Assembly: GCA_944345365.1 (NCBI GenBank)
Contig: CALVMJ010000005.1
Span: 1 to 56,251 of the forward strand
Length of the DNA: 56,251 bases
Origin: an uncultured Clostridia bacterium
GTDB lineage: Bacteria > Bacillota > Clostridia > Christensenellales > UBA1242
Reading direction: 5' to 3'
Shown: one piece after another, positions 18,416-26,419 of the stretch
How positions within the stretch are numbered: the stretch's first letter is position 1
Layout: every line of letters begins with the position of its first letter
Program-made: the position numbers and the translations under genes
Notes under the pieces: generated by a model
Told to the model about the DNA's origin: nothing
The model's database searches: none
Seen by the model: the letters and a program-made list of their open reading frames with translations, nothing else

Positions 18416-18449
18416 AAAAAACTAACACCCCAATCTGGAAGTGTTAGTT
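18416..18449 (-). promoter_or_regulatory. Terminator-like hairpin at the 5' end of the rpmG operon leader
   Basis: On the minus strand AACTAACAC (18441-18449) pairs with GTGTTAGTT (18420-18428) and runs into a T-tract (18416-18421). The hairpin begins only a few nucleotides after the start site predicted from the promoter at 18451-18479, so it is inside the leader, about 15 nt before the rpmG ribosome site. It could be an attenuator, a terminator for the upstream gene, or a 5' protective stem. Confidence 0.6.
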
Positions 18450-18450
18450 T

Positions 18451-18479
18451 ATTCTAACACAATAACAAGTGTTTGTCAA
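18451..18479 (-). promoter_or_regulatory. Promoter of the rpmG-secE-nusG-rplK-rplA operon
   Basis: Minus strand TTGACA (18474-18479), 17 nt, TAGAAT (18451-18456). Near-perfect sigma-A consensus. Confidence 0.88.
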
Positions 18480-18497
18480 GAGATTTACATTATTTTG

Positions 18498-18788
18498 TTA
18501 CACTTTTTTACTAAGAGTCTTGATATCTTTTGGCCCCACCATTGCGTCAACAATCATCGCAATCTCACCCTTTTTGCATGTTTTAATCAAGTCCTCTACT
18601 TTTGAAGGCAAATTAAAATCTAAATCATATTTTAAAACATAACAAAAATAAACTCTTAAAAGGTCTTTTGCAAACAGAAAAGCCTCTGTAAAATTATCTC
18701 CCTGTGTAGAAATATCGAGATCAGGAAACCTGACATTAATAATTCCTTCATCTTCAAAAAACAAAGCCGGATAAGCAAAATACTGCAT
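18498..18788 (-). CDS. HicB-like antitoxin-fold protein (orphan)
   Basis: A 96-aa protein with the HicB N-terminal fold: YPALFFEDEGIINVRFPDLDISTQGDNFTEAFLFAKDLL matches the family pattern 'ypa.f...dgg..v.fPDlpg..t.Gdt.eEAl..A.e.l'. In HicAB modules HicB neutralises the HicA mRNA interferase. No HicA (about 60 aa, dsRBD-like) is next to it, and the C-terminal DNA-binding helix-turn-helix or ribbon helix of full HicB is not evident, so it may be a free-standing relative. GGAG ribosome site at good spacing. Confidence 0.7.
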   Translation of the reverse strand: MQYFAYPALFFEDEGIINVRFPDLDISTQGDNFTEAFLFAKDLLRVYFCYVLKYDLDFNLPSKVEDLIKTCKKGEIAMIVDAMVGPKDIKTLSKKV

Positions 18789-18889
18789 TTTTTTCTCCTA
18801 TATAGAATTATATTATCACAAAACAAGCAAAATTCAAAACGATTTTATAAAAAACTTTGCTATAAAATATATTAAAAAAAGAGAGATTT

Positions 18890-19108
18890 TTATAAATCCC
18901 TCGAATCTCCCTTTTCACTTGCTTTGTTTTTAGCCCTAATTGCCATTGAATATATTTCGCTTGCCTTTAAATTTCCTTTTGGCTTTCCGTTAAAATTGAC
19001 TTGTTGATATTTTATCTCGCTTAAACCACCTGGAACAACCATTTCGCTAACCTTATAAGTTTTTCCATTAAAGGTTACTGCTGTTTGTATTTTATTTTGA
19101 AATTCCAT
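18890..19108 (-). CDS. Hypothetical small protein ending in RDL
   Basis: A 72-aa soluble protein with an AAAGGAG site upstream of the ATG. No family recognised. The first half looks like a beta hairpin (TAVTFNGKTYKVSEMVVPGG); the second is polar and helical. The last residues GDSRDL match the C-terminal R-[D/T]-[L/I] pattern shared by four other unknown proteins in the window. It stands alone downstream of argS. Confidence 0.65.
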   Translation of the reverse strand: MEFQNKIQTAVTFNGKTYKVSEMVVPGGLSEIKYQQVNFNGKPKGNLKASEIYSMAIRAKNKASEKGDSRDL

Positions 19109-19224
19109 ATTTGCTTCTCCTTTTCAGTTGACTTATAATAGCACATTTTTTTTATTTTGTAAATACCTTTTTTAAAATTTTTTAAAATATTTTTTTATTC
19201 GGAAATTAAAGGCAAGCAGGCATT

Positions 19225-20988
19225 TTACATTCTGTCTGGAATATCAATTGCTAAAACATAAAGTGCCTGCACCAAAGCTTTCTTAACAAGCTCACAAAGT
19301 GATAAGTAACTCTTTTTTCTTTCAACCTTTTTTTCGTTTAATATGTGGTGATTATTATAGAATGTTGAAAAAGCACTAGCCAAATCATAACTTGCACTGC
19401 AAAGAGTGTTTAAAGAATTTTCTTTGTAGCAAACTTGATAAGCGCCAATAAGTTTTAACAGTGAAATCAAAATCTTTCTTTCTTCATCACTCTCTATTTT
19501 TATTTCTCCGCCTTGACAATTTGTTTTAGCCATAATTGAATTTATTCTAGCTACTGTGTATTGAATATAAGGCCCGGTTTTTCCCTCAAAAGACAAGAAT
19601 TTATCTAGGTCAAAGACATAATCTTTTGTGACTGTATTAGACAAATCTCCAAATCTCATTGCGCCAAGTCCGATTTTTAACGCAAGTTCCCTGCTCGGCT
19701 TCACCCCATTACTTCTTAACTTTTCACTAGCCTTTTCAATGAGTAAATTTACCACATCGGCAAGTTTAACGGTCGTGCCTTCCCTTGTTTTAAAAGGCTT
19801 CCCATCTTTGCCATTCATTGTTCCAAATCCAACGTGCAATAATTCTTGCTCTGCCGGTGAAATTCCTGCCATTTTACAAGCCCTAAAAACTCTTTCAAAA
19901 TGGCTTGACTGTCTTCCGTCGACAACATAAATAATTTCATCTAAATCCTTAATAGTTTCATTTCTCATAAGGATTGTTGCTATGTCAGTTGTTGCATAAA
20001 CATCTGCTCCATTCTGCTTTTTTAATATAACAGGGGGCATTGGGTTAAGAAGATATGGCTGTCCATTTTCGTCAAGCTTGTCCGAAGGCATGTTTTCCCC
20101 ATCTTTTGCAACATCAACTATTAAAGCCCCTTCACTTTCATAGGCAAGCTTTTTGTCCTCAAAAATTTTTATTGTCTTTTCAATGTAGGCTTCAGCGTCA
20201 CTTTCTCCTAAGAACAAATCAAAGTTTGCATTTAATTCGTTATAATTTTTTTCAATTTCTTTAACTGAAACCTCACGGATTTTTTTATAAGCAGAATAAT
20301 ATGGTTCCTTTTTTTGCTGAATATAAAGAGTTATTTCACTTGCCTTTTGCTTAAATTCCTCGTCAAAATTCTTTCTTTTACTAGCCTTTGGATAAGCAAT
20401 GTTAAGCATTTCAAGGGTGATAATGGGTTCTTTTCCTGCCCCTTTAAAATAGTAATCTAAAACCCCTTCCTCTTGTAATTGAGCAATAGTAAGCCCCATT
20501 TGAAGCCCCCAATCGCCAAGATGCGCATCTGCTATAACCTCATCTCCAAAAAGCTTATAAAGTCTGTTTAACGCCTCCCCTATTATCGGCGATCTTAGAT
20601 GTCCAACATGAAGCTCTTTTGCCACATTTGCTCCGCCATAATCCATAAGAACTTTCTTTCTTTTTTTATTCTTTTCCACTCCAACAAGGTTATCTTCTAA
20701 AAGCTCTTGTGCTTTTTTGGAAAGATATCCATTTTTTATTCTTATGTTTATAAACCCAGGATTTTCTGCACTAAATTCATACTTGGTGTTTTGAGGAATA
20801 TTATTAACAATCTCGGTCGCCAATTCCAAAGGTTTTTTTGAGTGCCTCTTTGAGATAGCAAAACAACTATTTGATTGAAAGTCGCTCAGTTCTGGTCTAT
20901 TAGAAAAACTAACAACGAAATCTTCACCATAACCCAAACTGCTTCCAACTTTCTTTAAAATTGATTCAACTTCACTTTGTAAATTCAT
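19225..20988 (-). CDS. argS: Arginine--tRNA ligase
   Basis: A 587-aa class I arginyl-tRNA synthetase, complete. It has the N-terminal Add-1 domain (SEVESILKKVGSSLGYGED), the HIGH-type motif as ELHVGHLRSPIIGEALNRLY, and the DALR anticodon-binding domain at the C-terminus ending IDIPDRM, as is usual for the family. It charges tRNA-Arg and needs the tRNA for amino-acid activation. An AAGGAG site lies before ATG at 20988, 9 nt after recR, so it ends the dnaX-ybaB-recR-argS run. Confidence 0.97.
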   Translation of the reverse strand: MNLQSEVESILKKVGSSLGYGEDFVVSFSNRPELSDFQSNSCFAISKRHSKKPLELATEIVNNIPQNTKYEFSAENPGFINIRIKNGYLSKKAQELLEDNLVGVEKNKKRKKVLMDYGGANVAKELHVGHLRSPIIGEALNRLYKLFGDEVIADAHLGDWGLQMGLTIAQLQEEGVLDYYFKGAGKEPIITLEMLNIAYPKASKRKNFDEEFKQKASEITLYIQQKKEPYYSAYKKIREVSVKEIEKNYNELNANFDLFLGESDAEAYIEKTIKIFEDKKLAYESEGALIVDVAKDGENMPSDKLDENGQPYLLNPMPPVILKKQNGADVYATTDIATILMRNETIKDLDEIIYVVDGRQSSHFERVFRACKMAGISPAEQELLHVGFGTMNGKDGKPFKTREGTTVKLADVVNLLIEKASEKLRSNGVKPSRELALKIGLGAMRFGDLSNTVTKDYVFDLDKFLSFEGKTGPYIQYTVARINSIMAKTNCQGGEIKIESDEERKILISLLKLIGAYQVCYKENSLNTLCSASYDLASAFSTFYNNHHILNEKKVERKKSYLSLCELVKKALVQALYVLAIDIPDRM

Positions 20989-20997
20989 TATTTCTCC

Positions 20998-21591
20998 TTA
21001 GATATCTCTTCTTGCTTCAAGCGCTTTTGAAAGTGTAACCTCATCTGCATACTCAAGATCGCTCCCCATTGCTACTCCTTGTGCTAGTCTTGTCACCTTA
21101 ACACCCAATGGCTTTAAGAGTTTTGCAATATATAGCGCAGTTGCATCTCCTTCAACATCCGGATTTGTTGCCATTATAACTTCTTCTACATCGTCTTTCT
21201 GTACTCTTTGCAAAAGCTCCTTTACTCTTATGTCATTCGGTCCTCTGTTTTCAAGTGGGGAAAGAGTCCCAAAAAGCACGTGATAAACACCATCATAATT
21301 CTTAACCTTTTCCATAGCTAAAACATCTTTTGGCTCTTTTACTACACACACTATTTTTTTATTTCTCGTAGAACAAATATCACACACTTTTTTTTCGGTG
21401 TAATTTCCACACTCTTCACAAAATCCAATTTTTTCTTTTGCCTCTATTAAAGCGTTAGCGAAATTTTTTGCCCTTTCTTTGTCCCCTTCTATAATAGAAT
21501 AAGCATACCTTTGAGCTGTCTTATAGCCAACACCTGGCAATGAACGAAAATATTCAATTAATCTCTCTATTGGTTCGTCATATTTTTTCAT
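20998..21591 (-). CDS. recR: Recombination mediator RecR
   Basis: A 197-aa RecR with helix-hairpin-helix (LIEYFRSLPGVGYKTAQRYAY), the zinc finger CEECGNYTEKKVCDIC, a TOPRIM domain (VVKEPKDVLAMEKV ... ATNPDVEGDATALYIA) and C-terminal Walker-like TRLAQGVAMGSDLEYADE. With RecF/RecO it loads RecA on SSB-coated DNA gaps. Gene order dnaX-ybaB-recR is the classic bacterial arrangement. The start is one nt after the ybaB stop. Confidence 0.97.
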   Translation of the reverse strand: MKKYDEPIERLIEYFRSLPGVGYKTAQRYAYSIIEGDKERAKNFANALIEAKEKIGFCEECGNYTEKKVCDICSTRNKKIVCVVKEPKDVLAMEKVKNYDGVYHVLFGTLSPLENRGPNDIRVKELLQRVQKDDVEEVIMATNPDVEGDATALYIAKLLKPLGVKVTRLAQGVAMGSDLEYADEVTLSKALEARRDI

Positions 21592-21592
21592 T

Positions 21593-21916
21593 TTACATAC
21601 CCGGTATTTGAGGCATAGATTCTTTTTCGGCTTTGTTTATTTGATTAATAGCATCGTTAAATGCTGAAATAATAAGATCTTGTAACATCTCGACATCATC
21701 TGGATCAATTACTTCTGGCTTAATTGATATGCTTTTGACCTGCTTATTTCCCATCATAATGATTTCAACCATTCCTCCGCCTACACTGGCCTTAAATTCC
21801 TTTTTTTCAAGCTCTGCCTTTGCAGACTCCATTTGTGCTTGCATCTTTTGTGCCTGTCTCATAAGATTTTGAATGTTTGCTCCTCCAAAACCTCCACCGA
21901 ATCCGTTATAACCCAT
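21593..21916 (-). CDS. YbaB/EbfC-family nucleoid protein
   Basis: A 107-aa YbaB/EbfC protein: glycine-rich start (MGYNGFGGGFGGANIQN), LMRQAQKMQAQMESAKAEL helix, then the strand-rich core with GGGMVEIIMMGNKQV and the C-terminal IPGM typical of the family. It forms a pincer-like dimer that binds DNA and is often encoded between dnaX and recR. ATG at 21916 was chosen because GGAG lies at optimal distance; a TTG two codons upstream is less likely. Confidence 0.95.
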   Translation of the reverse strand: MGYNGFGGGFGGANIQNLMRQAQKMQAQMESAKAELEKKEFKASVGGGMVEIIMMGNKQVKSISIKPEVIDPDDVEMLQDLIISAFNDAINQINKAEKESMPQIPGM

Positions 21917-21940
21917 AATCAAATCTCCTTTTATTAATTT

Positions 21941-22276
21941 TTAAATAATGTTAATGTTATCTCCAAAAAATTCTTTTAACACAGAGATATCTTGTTGCTC
22001 TTTTGTTAGAGGAATAATCTTTTGCTTTACCAACACTCCAAGATCTAACCCCTGCCATTTCAACGCTCTTTCAATTTCTTTTTTCCCTTCTTGTAAAAGA
22101 GTTAACAGTGTATTATCTTGCACAAGTATTACAAGATTTCCATCAATGATAGAAATGTCAGTTAAATCACCACAAGCAACATGTAAAGCAACCTGATGGG
22201 TCTCCCTTAAAAAGAGAACAATCTTTCCCCATACATTTTTTATGCTTAAATCCTTTTTAATGTCTTGAAAATTCAG
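21941..22276 (-). CDS. dnaX: dnaX tau-specific C-terminal part, in the -1 frame
   Basis: Immediately after the A9 run at 22277-22285 the -1 frame stays open for about 111 codons, reading KLNFQDIKKDLSIKNVWGKI, then HQVALHVACGDL and finally LKEFFGDNINII. This corresponds to the C-terminal region of Bacillota DnaX (domain after the clamp-loader lid). It has no ribosome site of its own; an internal GTG at 22121-22123 is not credible. Joined to 22273-23373 by one nucleotide of slippage, it gives a 477-aa tau-like protein. Without slippage only the 366-aa form is made. Confidence 0.75.
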   Translation of the reverse strand: MNFQDIKKDLSIKNVWGKIVLFLRETHQVALHVACGDLTDISIIDGNLVILVQDNTLLTLLQEGKKEIERALKWQGLDLGVLVKQKIIPLTKEQQDISVLKEFFGDNINII

Positions 22277-23373
22277 TTTTTTTTTGCGTCTCCAACAATT
22301 GCAGAAAGTGCAGTCGTTTCAAGCAGAAGTCTTGTAGAAAGAGCATATCTAAGTTCTGACTCAGCACTTGAAAAGAGTTGCATAAAGTTTATTAATTGCT
22401 TTTCATCGGCCTCATCTGCTTGCTTTTTGAACTTTTCAAAAAGTTCGCTTGGCAAATTTAAGATTTTGTTTGGATCTTTGCAAGTCTTTGCTGTAAGCAA
22501 ATCTCTTGCATGCCTAGAAATATCTTTTGCGAAAACAGATAAGTTTTTTCCCATTAAATCAATTTGATTAATTAAAGTTAAAACCTCACCAATATCTTTC
22601 TTTAACATCTTGTCAAAAAAATCAATTAACAAATCATAATCTGTAACTCCAAGAACTTTAAGAACTTTTTCTTTTGTAACATTGCCATCCGAATAAGCAT
22701 TAATACAATCAGCTATTGAAAGTGTATCTCTTACACTACCTTCTCCTGCAGATGCAATAATTTTTAGGGCATCATGATCGTAATTAATCCCTTCTTTGTC
22801 AAATATCCTAGCAAGATGATTTGTTAATTCCGAAACCGACACCAGCCTAAAATCAAACCTAACACATCTTGATAAAATGGTTTGTGGAAGCTTATGAACT
22901 TCTGTTGTTGCAAGTATAAAAACCACATATTTTGGAGGTTCTTCAAGTGTTTTCAAAAGCGCATTAAAGGCGCTGTCAGAAAGCATATGAACTTCGTCGA
23001 TTATATAAACTTTGTATTTTGCCCCTATCGGCGCAAATTTAACCTTTTCTCTTAACTCTCTTATATCATCAACCTTGTTATTAGAAGCGGCGTCAATTTC
23101 AACAATATTCACATCATTATCGCTTGCAAGTCTCTTGCAAGCGTCACACTCTCCACAAGGCGAACCAGTTTTAGTGTTTTCACAATTTATTGCTCTTGCA
23201 AAAATCTTTGCTATTGATGTTTTACCCGTTCCCCGTGTTCCTGTAAAAAGATATGCATGAGCAACCTTGCCTGCCAAAACTTGATTGGCAAGCGTTTTTG
23301 TTATATGGTCTTGACCTATAACTTCTTCAAATGTCTTAGGCCTATATTTTCTGTATAGTGCAAGATGTTCCAC
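22273..23373 (-). CDS. dnaX: DNA polymerase III subunit gamma/tau (zero-frame, gamma-like form)
   Basis: A 366-aa clamp-loader ATPase starting at GTG (MEHLALYRKYRPKTFEEVIGQ) behind ACGAGG. It shows Walker A GTRGTGKTS, the zinc module CENTKTGSPCGECDACKR, Walker B IIDEVHML, sensor 1 LATTEVHKLPQTILSRC with the SRC arginine finger, and the collar domain. The zero frame ends in AKKN-TGA at a run of nine A, and homology continues in the -1 frame (21941-22276). It loads the sliding clamp and organises the replisome; the tau tail would contact DnaB and the polymerase. Followed by ybaB and recR. Confidence 0.96.
   Translation of the reverse strand: MEHLALYRKYRPKTFEEVIGQDHITKTLANQVLAGKVAHAYLFTGTRGTGKTSIAKIFARAINCENTKTGSPCGECDACKRLASDNDVNIVEIDAASNNKVDDIRELREKVKFAPIGAKYKVYIIDEVHMLSDSAFNALLKTLEEPPKYVVFILATTEVHKLPQTILSRCVRFDFRLVSVSELTNHLARIFDKEGINYDHDALKIIASAGEGSVRDTLSIADCINAYSDGNVTKEKVLKVLGVTDYDLLIDFFDKMLKKDIGEVLTLINQIDLMGKNLSVFAKDISRHARDLLTAKTCKDPNKILNLPSELFEKFKKQADEADEKQLINFMQLFSSAESELRYALSTRLLLETTALSAIVGDAKKN
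22277..22285 (-). promoter_or_regulatory. Slippery A9 run in dnaX
   Basis: On the minus strand GC-AAAAAAAAA-CTGA, read GCA AAA AAA AAC TGA in the zero frame. Nine A allow transcriptional slippage or -1 ribosomal slippage on A-AAA-AAA. The zero-frame stop follows at once, and the -1 frame continues the DnaX homology. GGAGA a few nt upstream may be an SD-like stimulator but is closer than the usual 10 nt. Confidence 0.65.
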
Positions 23374-23467
23374 TTTTTAATCCTCGTATGATTATTATAC
23401 ATTAAATTATTATTAAAATCAAGCAATAAAGATTTAATTTATTCCTTTATTGTGGCGATCATTCTTG

Positions 23468-24217
23468 TTATTTTATTTTGTTTAAAATACTGACAAATGA
23501 ATCTACATCAAGAGAAGACTTTCCAAATAAACCACCATCAATTCCCTTTGCCATCAAAATCTTGCCTGAATTTACAGAGTTTAGCCCTCCTCCATAAATA
23601 ACACATATATCTCTTCCAGCCTTATCAGAGTATAAATCTTGAATTGCTTTTCTTACTATATTGCACCCATCTTCTATATCTTTTACGCTAGCAAATTTAC
23701 CAGTTCCTATTGCCCAAACAGGTTCGTAGGCAATAATTAAACTTTCAAGCTCATTTTCATACAATCCCCTTATACCTTCTTCGACCTGCTTTCTCAAAAC
23801 CTCCACAGTTTTACCAGCAATTTTTTCAGAAACTGTTTCTCCCACACAAAGAATCGGCTTTAATCCGGTTTTTAGGGCCGTCTTAATCTTTTTATTTATA
23901 ACTAAATTGTTTTCCTTAAATTTTGTTCTTCTTTCGCTATGTCCGATAATGACATATTCCACACCAGCATCTTTTAGCATTTTTGCTGAGATTTCACCAG
24001 TTTGTCCTCCAATTTCTTCATCGCTTAAATTTTGCCCCCCAATTTTTATGCTTGTTCCTCTTGCAAAAAAGTTTGCAATTGATATAGATGTGAATGGTGG
24101 GCAAACAATTAATTCAATTTTATCATTTTCAAACTTTGATATTAATTTAGTAAAATACGCTTTGCTTTCTTGAATCGTTTGATTCATTTTAAAATTTGCT
24201 ATAATCTTTTTTTTCAT
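23468..24217 (-). CDS. tpiA: Triosephosphate isomerase
   Basis: A 249-aa TIM-barrel enzyme that interconverts dihydroxyacetone phosphate and glyceraldehyde 3-phosphate. Visible are NFKMN with the substrate lysine, IIGHSERR with the catalytic histidine, AYEPVWAIGTGK with the catalytic glutamate and flexible loop, and IYGGGLNSVNSGKIL for phosphate binding. Its ATG overlaps the pgk stop by 4 nt (ATGA), so the two glycolytic genes are translationally coupled. Confidence 0.97.
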   Translation of the reverse strand: MKKKIIANFKMNQTIQESKAYFTKLISKFENDKIELIVCPPFTSISIANFFARGTSIKIGGQNLSDEEIGGQTGEISAKMLKDAGVEYVIIGHSERRTKFKENNLVINKKIKTALKTGLKPILCVGETVSEKIAGKTVEVLRKQVEEGIRGLYENELESLIIAYEPVWAIGTGKFASVKDIEDGCNIVRKAIQDLYSDKAGRDICVIYGGGLNSVNSGKILMAKGIDGGLFGKSSLDVDSFVSILNKIK

Positions 24218-25395
24218 TCCAGACCCTCCTGTATAACATCAATAGCTGGCAGTGAACCCCCTTCAAGAAGATGCATTGTCGCACCTCCTCCGGTAGAAAG
24301 ATGATTAATCATCTTTGCTTTTCCACTTTTGTTCACGGCGCTAACACTATCTCCTCCTCCAACTATCGAGTAACATGGACTATTTGCTAAAATTTCAGCT
24401 ATTTTAAAGGTTCCTTCCCTAAACTTTGGTTCTTCATATTTCCCAAGAGGCCCATTCCAAATTACCTGCCCGGCTTTTCTAATTTCATTCCCAAAGAGTT
24501 CAACTGTTTTGGGACCAATATCACAACCGATCATATTCTCTTCCAAAGTATTGGTAACAAAAGCCCTCTGCCTCCTGTCGTTTGCCCTAATGGCAATGTG
24601 ATCTATAGGAAGAATAATCCTTTTTTGTAACTTTTCAGCTTCTAATAAAATTTCTTGTGCCTGAGTAATACTTTCCGAGCTTGCAGGAGATATACCAACA
24701 GACTTCCAGGTAGCAACTAAAAATGGATAAGCCATTGCTCCTCCAATTAAAATTGAATCTGCCTTGGAAAGCATATTCTTCAATACTTTGATTTTGTCCT
24801 TTACCTTAAATCCCCCAAAAATAGCTACAAAAGGCTTGCGAGAATTTTGCAATGCTTGTGATATTACATTTAGTTCCGTTTCCACCAAAAAGCCAATTGC
24901 ATTAGGCAAAAATCTGGCAACCCCATAAATTGAGGCGTGCTTTCTGTGACAAACACCAAAAGCATCATTTACATATATATCCGCAAGGCTTGCAAGCTCT
25001 TTTGCAAACTTAGTGTCATTTTTTTCTTCACCCTCATGGAATCTTGTATTTTCCAGCAAAAGAATGCTTCCTTTTGACATACTCTCTATCCTAGCCTTTA
25101 CTTCATCTCCAACAGTCTTATGAGAAAATTGGACTTTTCCCGGAAAATATTTCATCAAAATTAAGGAAATTGGCCAAAGGGAAAGCCTAATATCATACCC
25201 TTTTGGTCTTCCTAAATGACTGCAAATAATGACTTTTGCTCCCTTTTCAACTAAATACTTTATTGTTGGTATTTCAGCAATAATTCTGGTTGTATCCAAA
25301 ATTCTTCCCACTTTGTCAATAGGGACATTAAAATCAGCTCTTAAAAGAATATTCTTTCCTTCTAGGTCAACTAGATCTCTTATGGTTCTTTTCAT
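24214..25395 (-). CDS. pgk: Phosphoglycerate kinase
   Basis: A 393-aa monomeric phosphoglycerate kinase. N-domain: LLRADFNVPID, SHLGRP, LLENTRFHEGEEKND. C-domain: GGFKVKDKIKVL, VIWNGPLGKYE and the nucleotide loop SIVGGGDSVSAVNKSG. It makes ATP from 1,3-bisphosphoglycerate. GAPDH and phosphoglycerate mutase are not adjacent; only pgk-tpiA are together here. Confidence 0.97.
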   Translation of the reverse strand: MKRTIRDLVDLEGKNILLRADFNVPIDKVGRILDTTRIIAEIPTIKYLVEKGAKVIICSHLGRPKGYDIRLSLWPISLILMKYFPGKVQFSHKTVGDEVKARIESMSKGSILLLENTRFHEGEEKNDTKFAKELASLADIYVNDAFGVCHRKHASIYGVARFLPNAIGFLVETELNVISQALQNSRKPFVAIFGGFKVKDKIKVLKNMLSKADSILIGGAMAYPFLVATWKSVGISPASSESITQAQEILLEAEKLQKRIILPIDHIAIRANDRRQRAFVTNTLEENMIGCDIGPKTVELFGNEIRKAGQVIWNGPLGKYEEPKFREGTFKIAEILANSPCYSIVGGGDSVSAVNKSGKAKMINHLSTGGGATMHLLEGGSLPAIDVIQEGLE

Positions 25396-25427
25396 ATAAA
25401 TCTCCTTAATAATATTTTATATTATTT

Positions 25428-26369
25428 TTACTTATTTTCAAAATCATTATCACAAAAAATACTTTTTAAAACAGCCAAACTTTTTTCTATATCATTTGAT
25501 GTTGCAATCTTGACCCTTTGCTCACTTGCACACTTTACTCCTGATAGATACCACAAAAAATGTTTTCTCATATAAAGTTTTAACCACTTCTCGTCAAAAT
25601 ATTTTCTTAAAATCTCCACATGTTTTTTTGCAACCTCATAAGGATTTATTTTTAACTCTTTTCCTTGCAAAACTGAAAAAATCCATGGCTTGCCCTGTGC
25701 CCCCCTTCCAACCATAACAGCATCAACGCCAGTACCAAGCATTTTTAAGTAACTTTCTCTATCAACCACATCTCCATTTCCAATAACAGGTATTTTTACT
25801 GCGGACTTTACTTTTGCAATTTCTTCATAGTTAACGCTTCCAGAAAATAATTGGCTTTGAGTCCTTCCGTGGACCGTAATAAATGAAGCACCGCTATCTT
25901 CACACATTTTGGCAAAATCAGTAGCAACAATCTTGTCAAACCCCAGTCTAATCTTCACTGAAACTGTTTTTTTTGAGCTATTTACACAGGCCTTTATTAT
26001 TTTGCTTGCAAGCAATGCATTTTTCATCAAGGCACTTCCCTCTCCATTTTTAATAATTTTCGGTGCGGGACATCCCATATTAATATCAATGGCATCAAAT
26101 TTTTCCAAACTTTCATCATTAACGATCTTTGCCATGATTTCAGGAGATTTTCCAAAAATTTGCGCAACTTTAATTTTTTCAGCGTCAGTTGTTAATGTCA
26201 GCAACCTATTCTTCGAGGAATTATGTTCCATTGCCATTGCAGAGAGCATTTCTGTAAAAGTTGCATCGGCTCCATAATAAGAACACAAAAAACGCATACC
26301 AACATCACTAACGCCGGCCATCGGAGCAAAAACAAGATTGTTTTTTAATTCTTTATTGTTTATTCTCAT
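25428..26369 (-). CDS. tRNA-dihydrouridine synthase
   Basis: A 313-aa FMN-dependent Dus enzyme that reduces uridines in the tRNA D-loop. TIM-barrel signatures: APMAGVSDVGMRFLCSYYGA at the start, the catalytic cysteine in INMGCPAPKIIKNGEGSAL, VKIRLGF, VHGRTQSQLFSGSVNYE, and PVIGNGDVV followed by DAVMVGRGAQGKPWIF for FMN binding. It is closest in layout to DusB of Bacillota, but the subtype is not certain. It lies 32 nt upstream of pgk on the same strand. Confidence 0.93.
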   Translation of the reverse strand: MRINNKELKNNLVFAPMAGVSDVGMRFLCSYYGADATFTEMLSAMAMEHNSSKNRLLTLTTDAEKIKVAQIFGKSPEIMAKIVNDESLEKFDAIDINMGCPAPKIIKNGEGSALMKNALLASKIIKACVNSSKKTVSVKIRLGFDKIVATDFAKMCEDSGASFITVHGRTQSQLFSGSVNYEEIAKVKSAVKIPVIGNGDVVDRESYLKMLGTGVDAVMVGRGAQGKPWIFSVLQGKELKINPYEVAKKHVEILRKYFDEKWLKLYMRKHFLWYLSGVKCASEQRVKIATSNDIEKSLAVLKSIFCDNDFENK

Positions 26370-26419
26370 AGCAATATTTTATCAGATATTGATTTAAAAA
26401 CAAACTAAAAGAAAGGGGG

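Noticed and set aside
22273-23373. dnaX as a pseudogene by frameshift
   Set aside because: The change of frame is at an A9 run exactly before the tau-specific part, the downstream frame is intact, and programmed slippage at this place is known in other bacteria; an assembly error remains possible but decay is not indicated.
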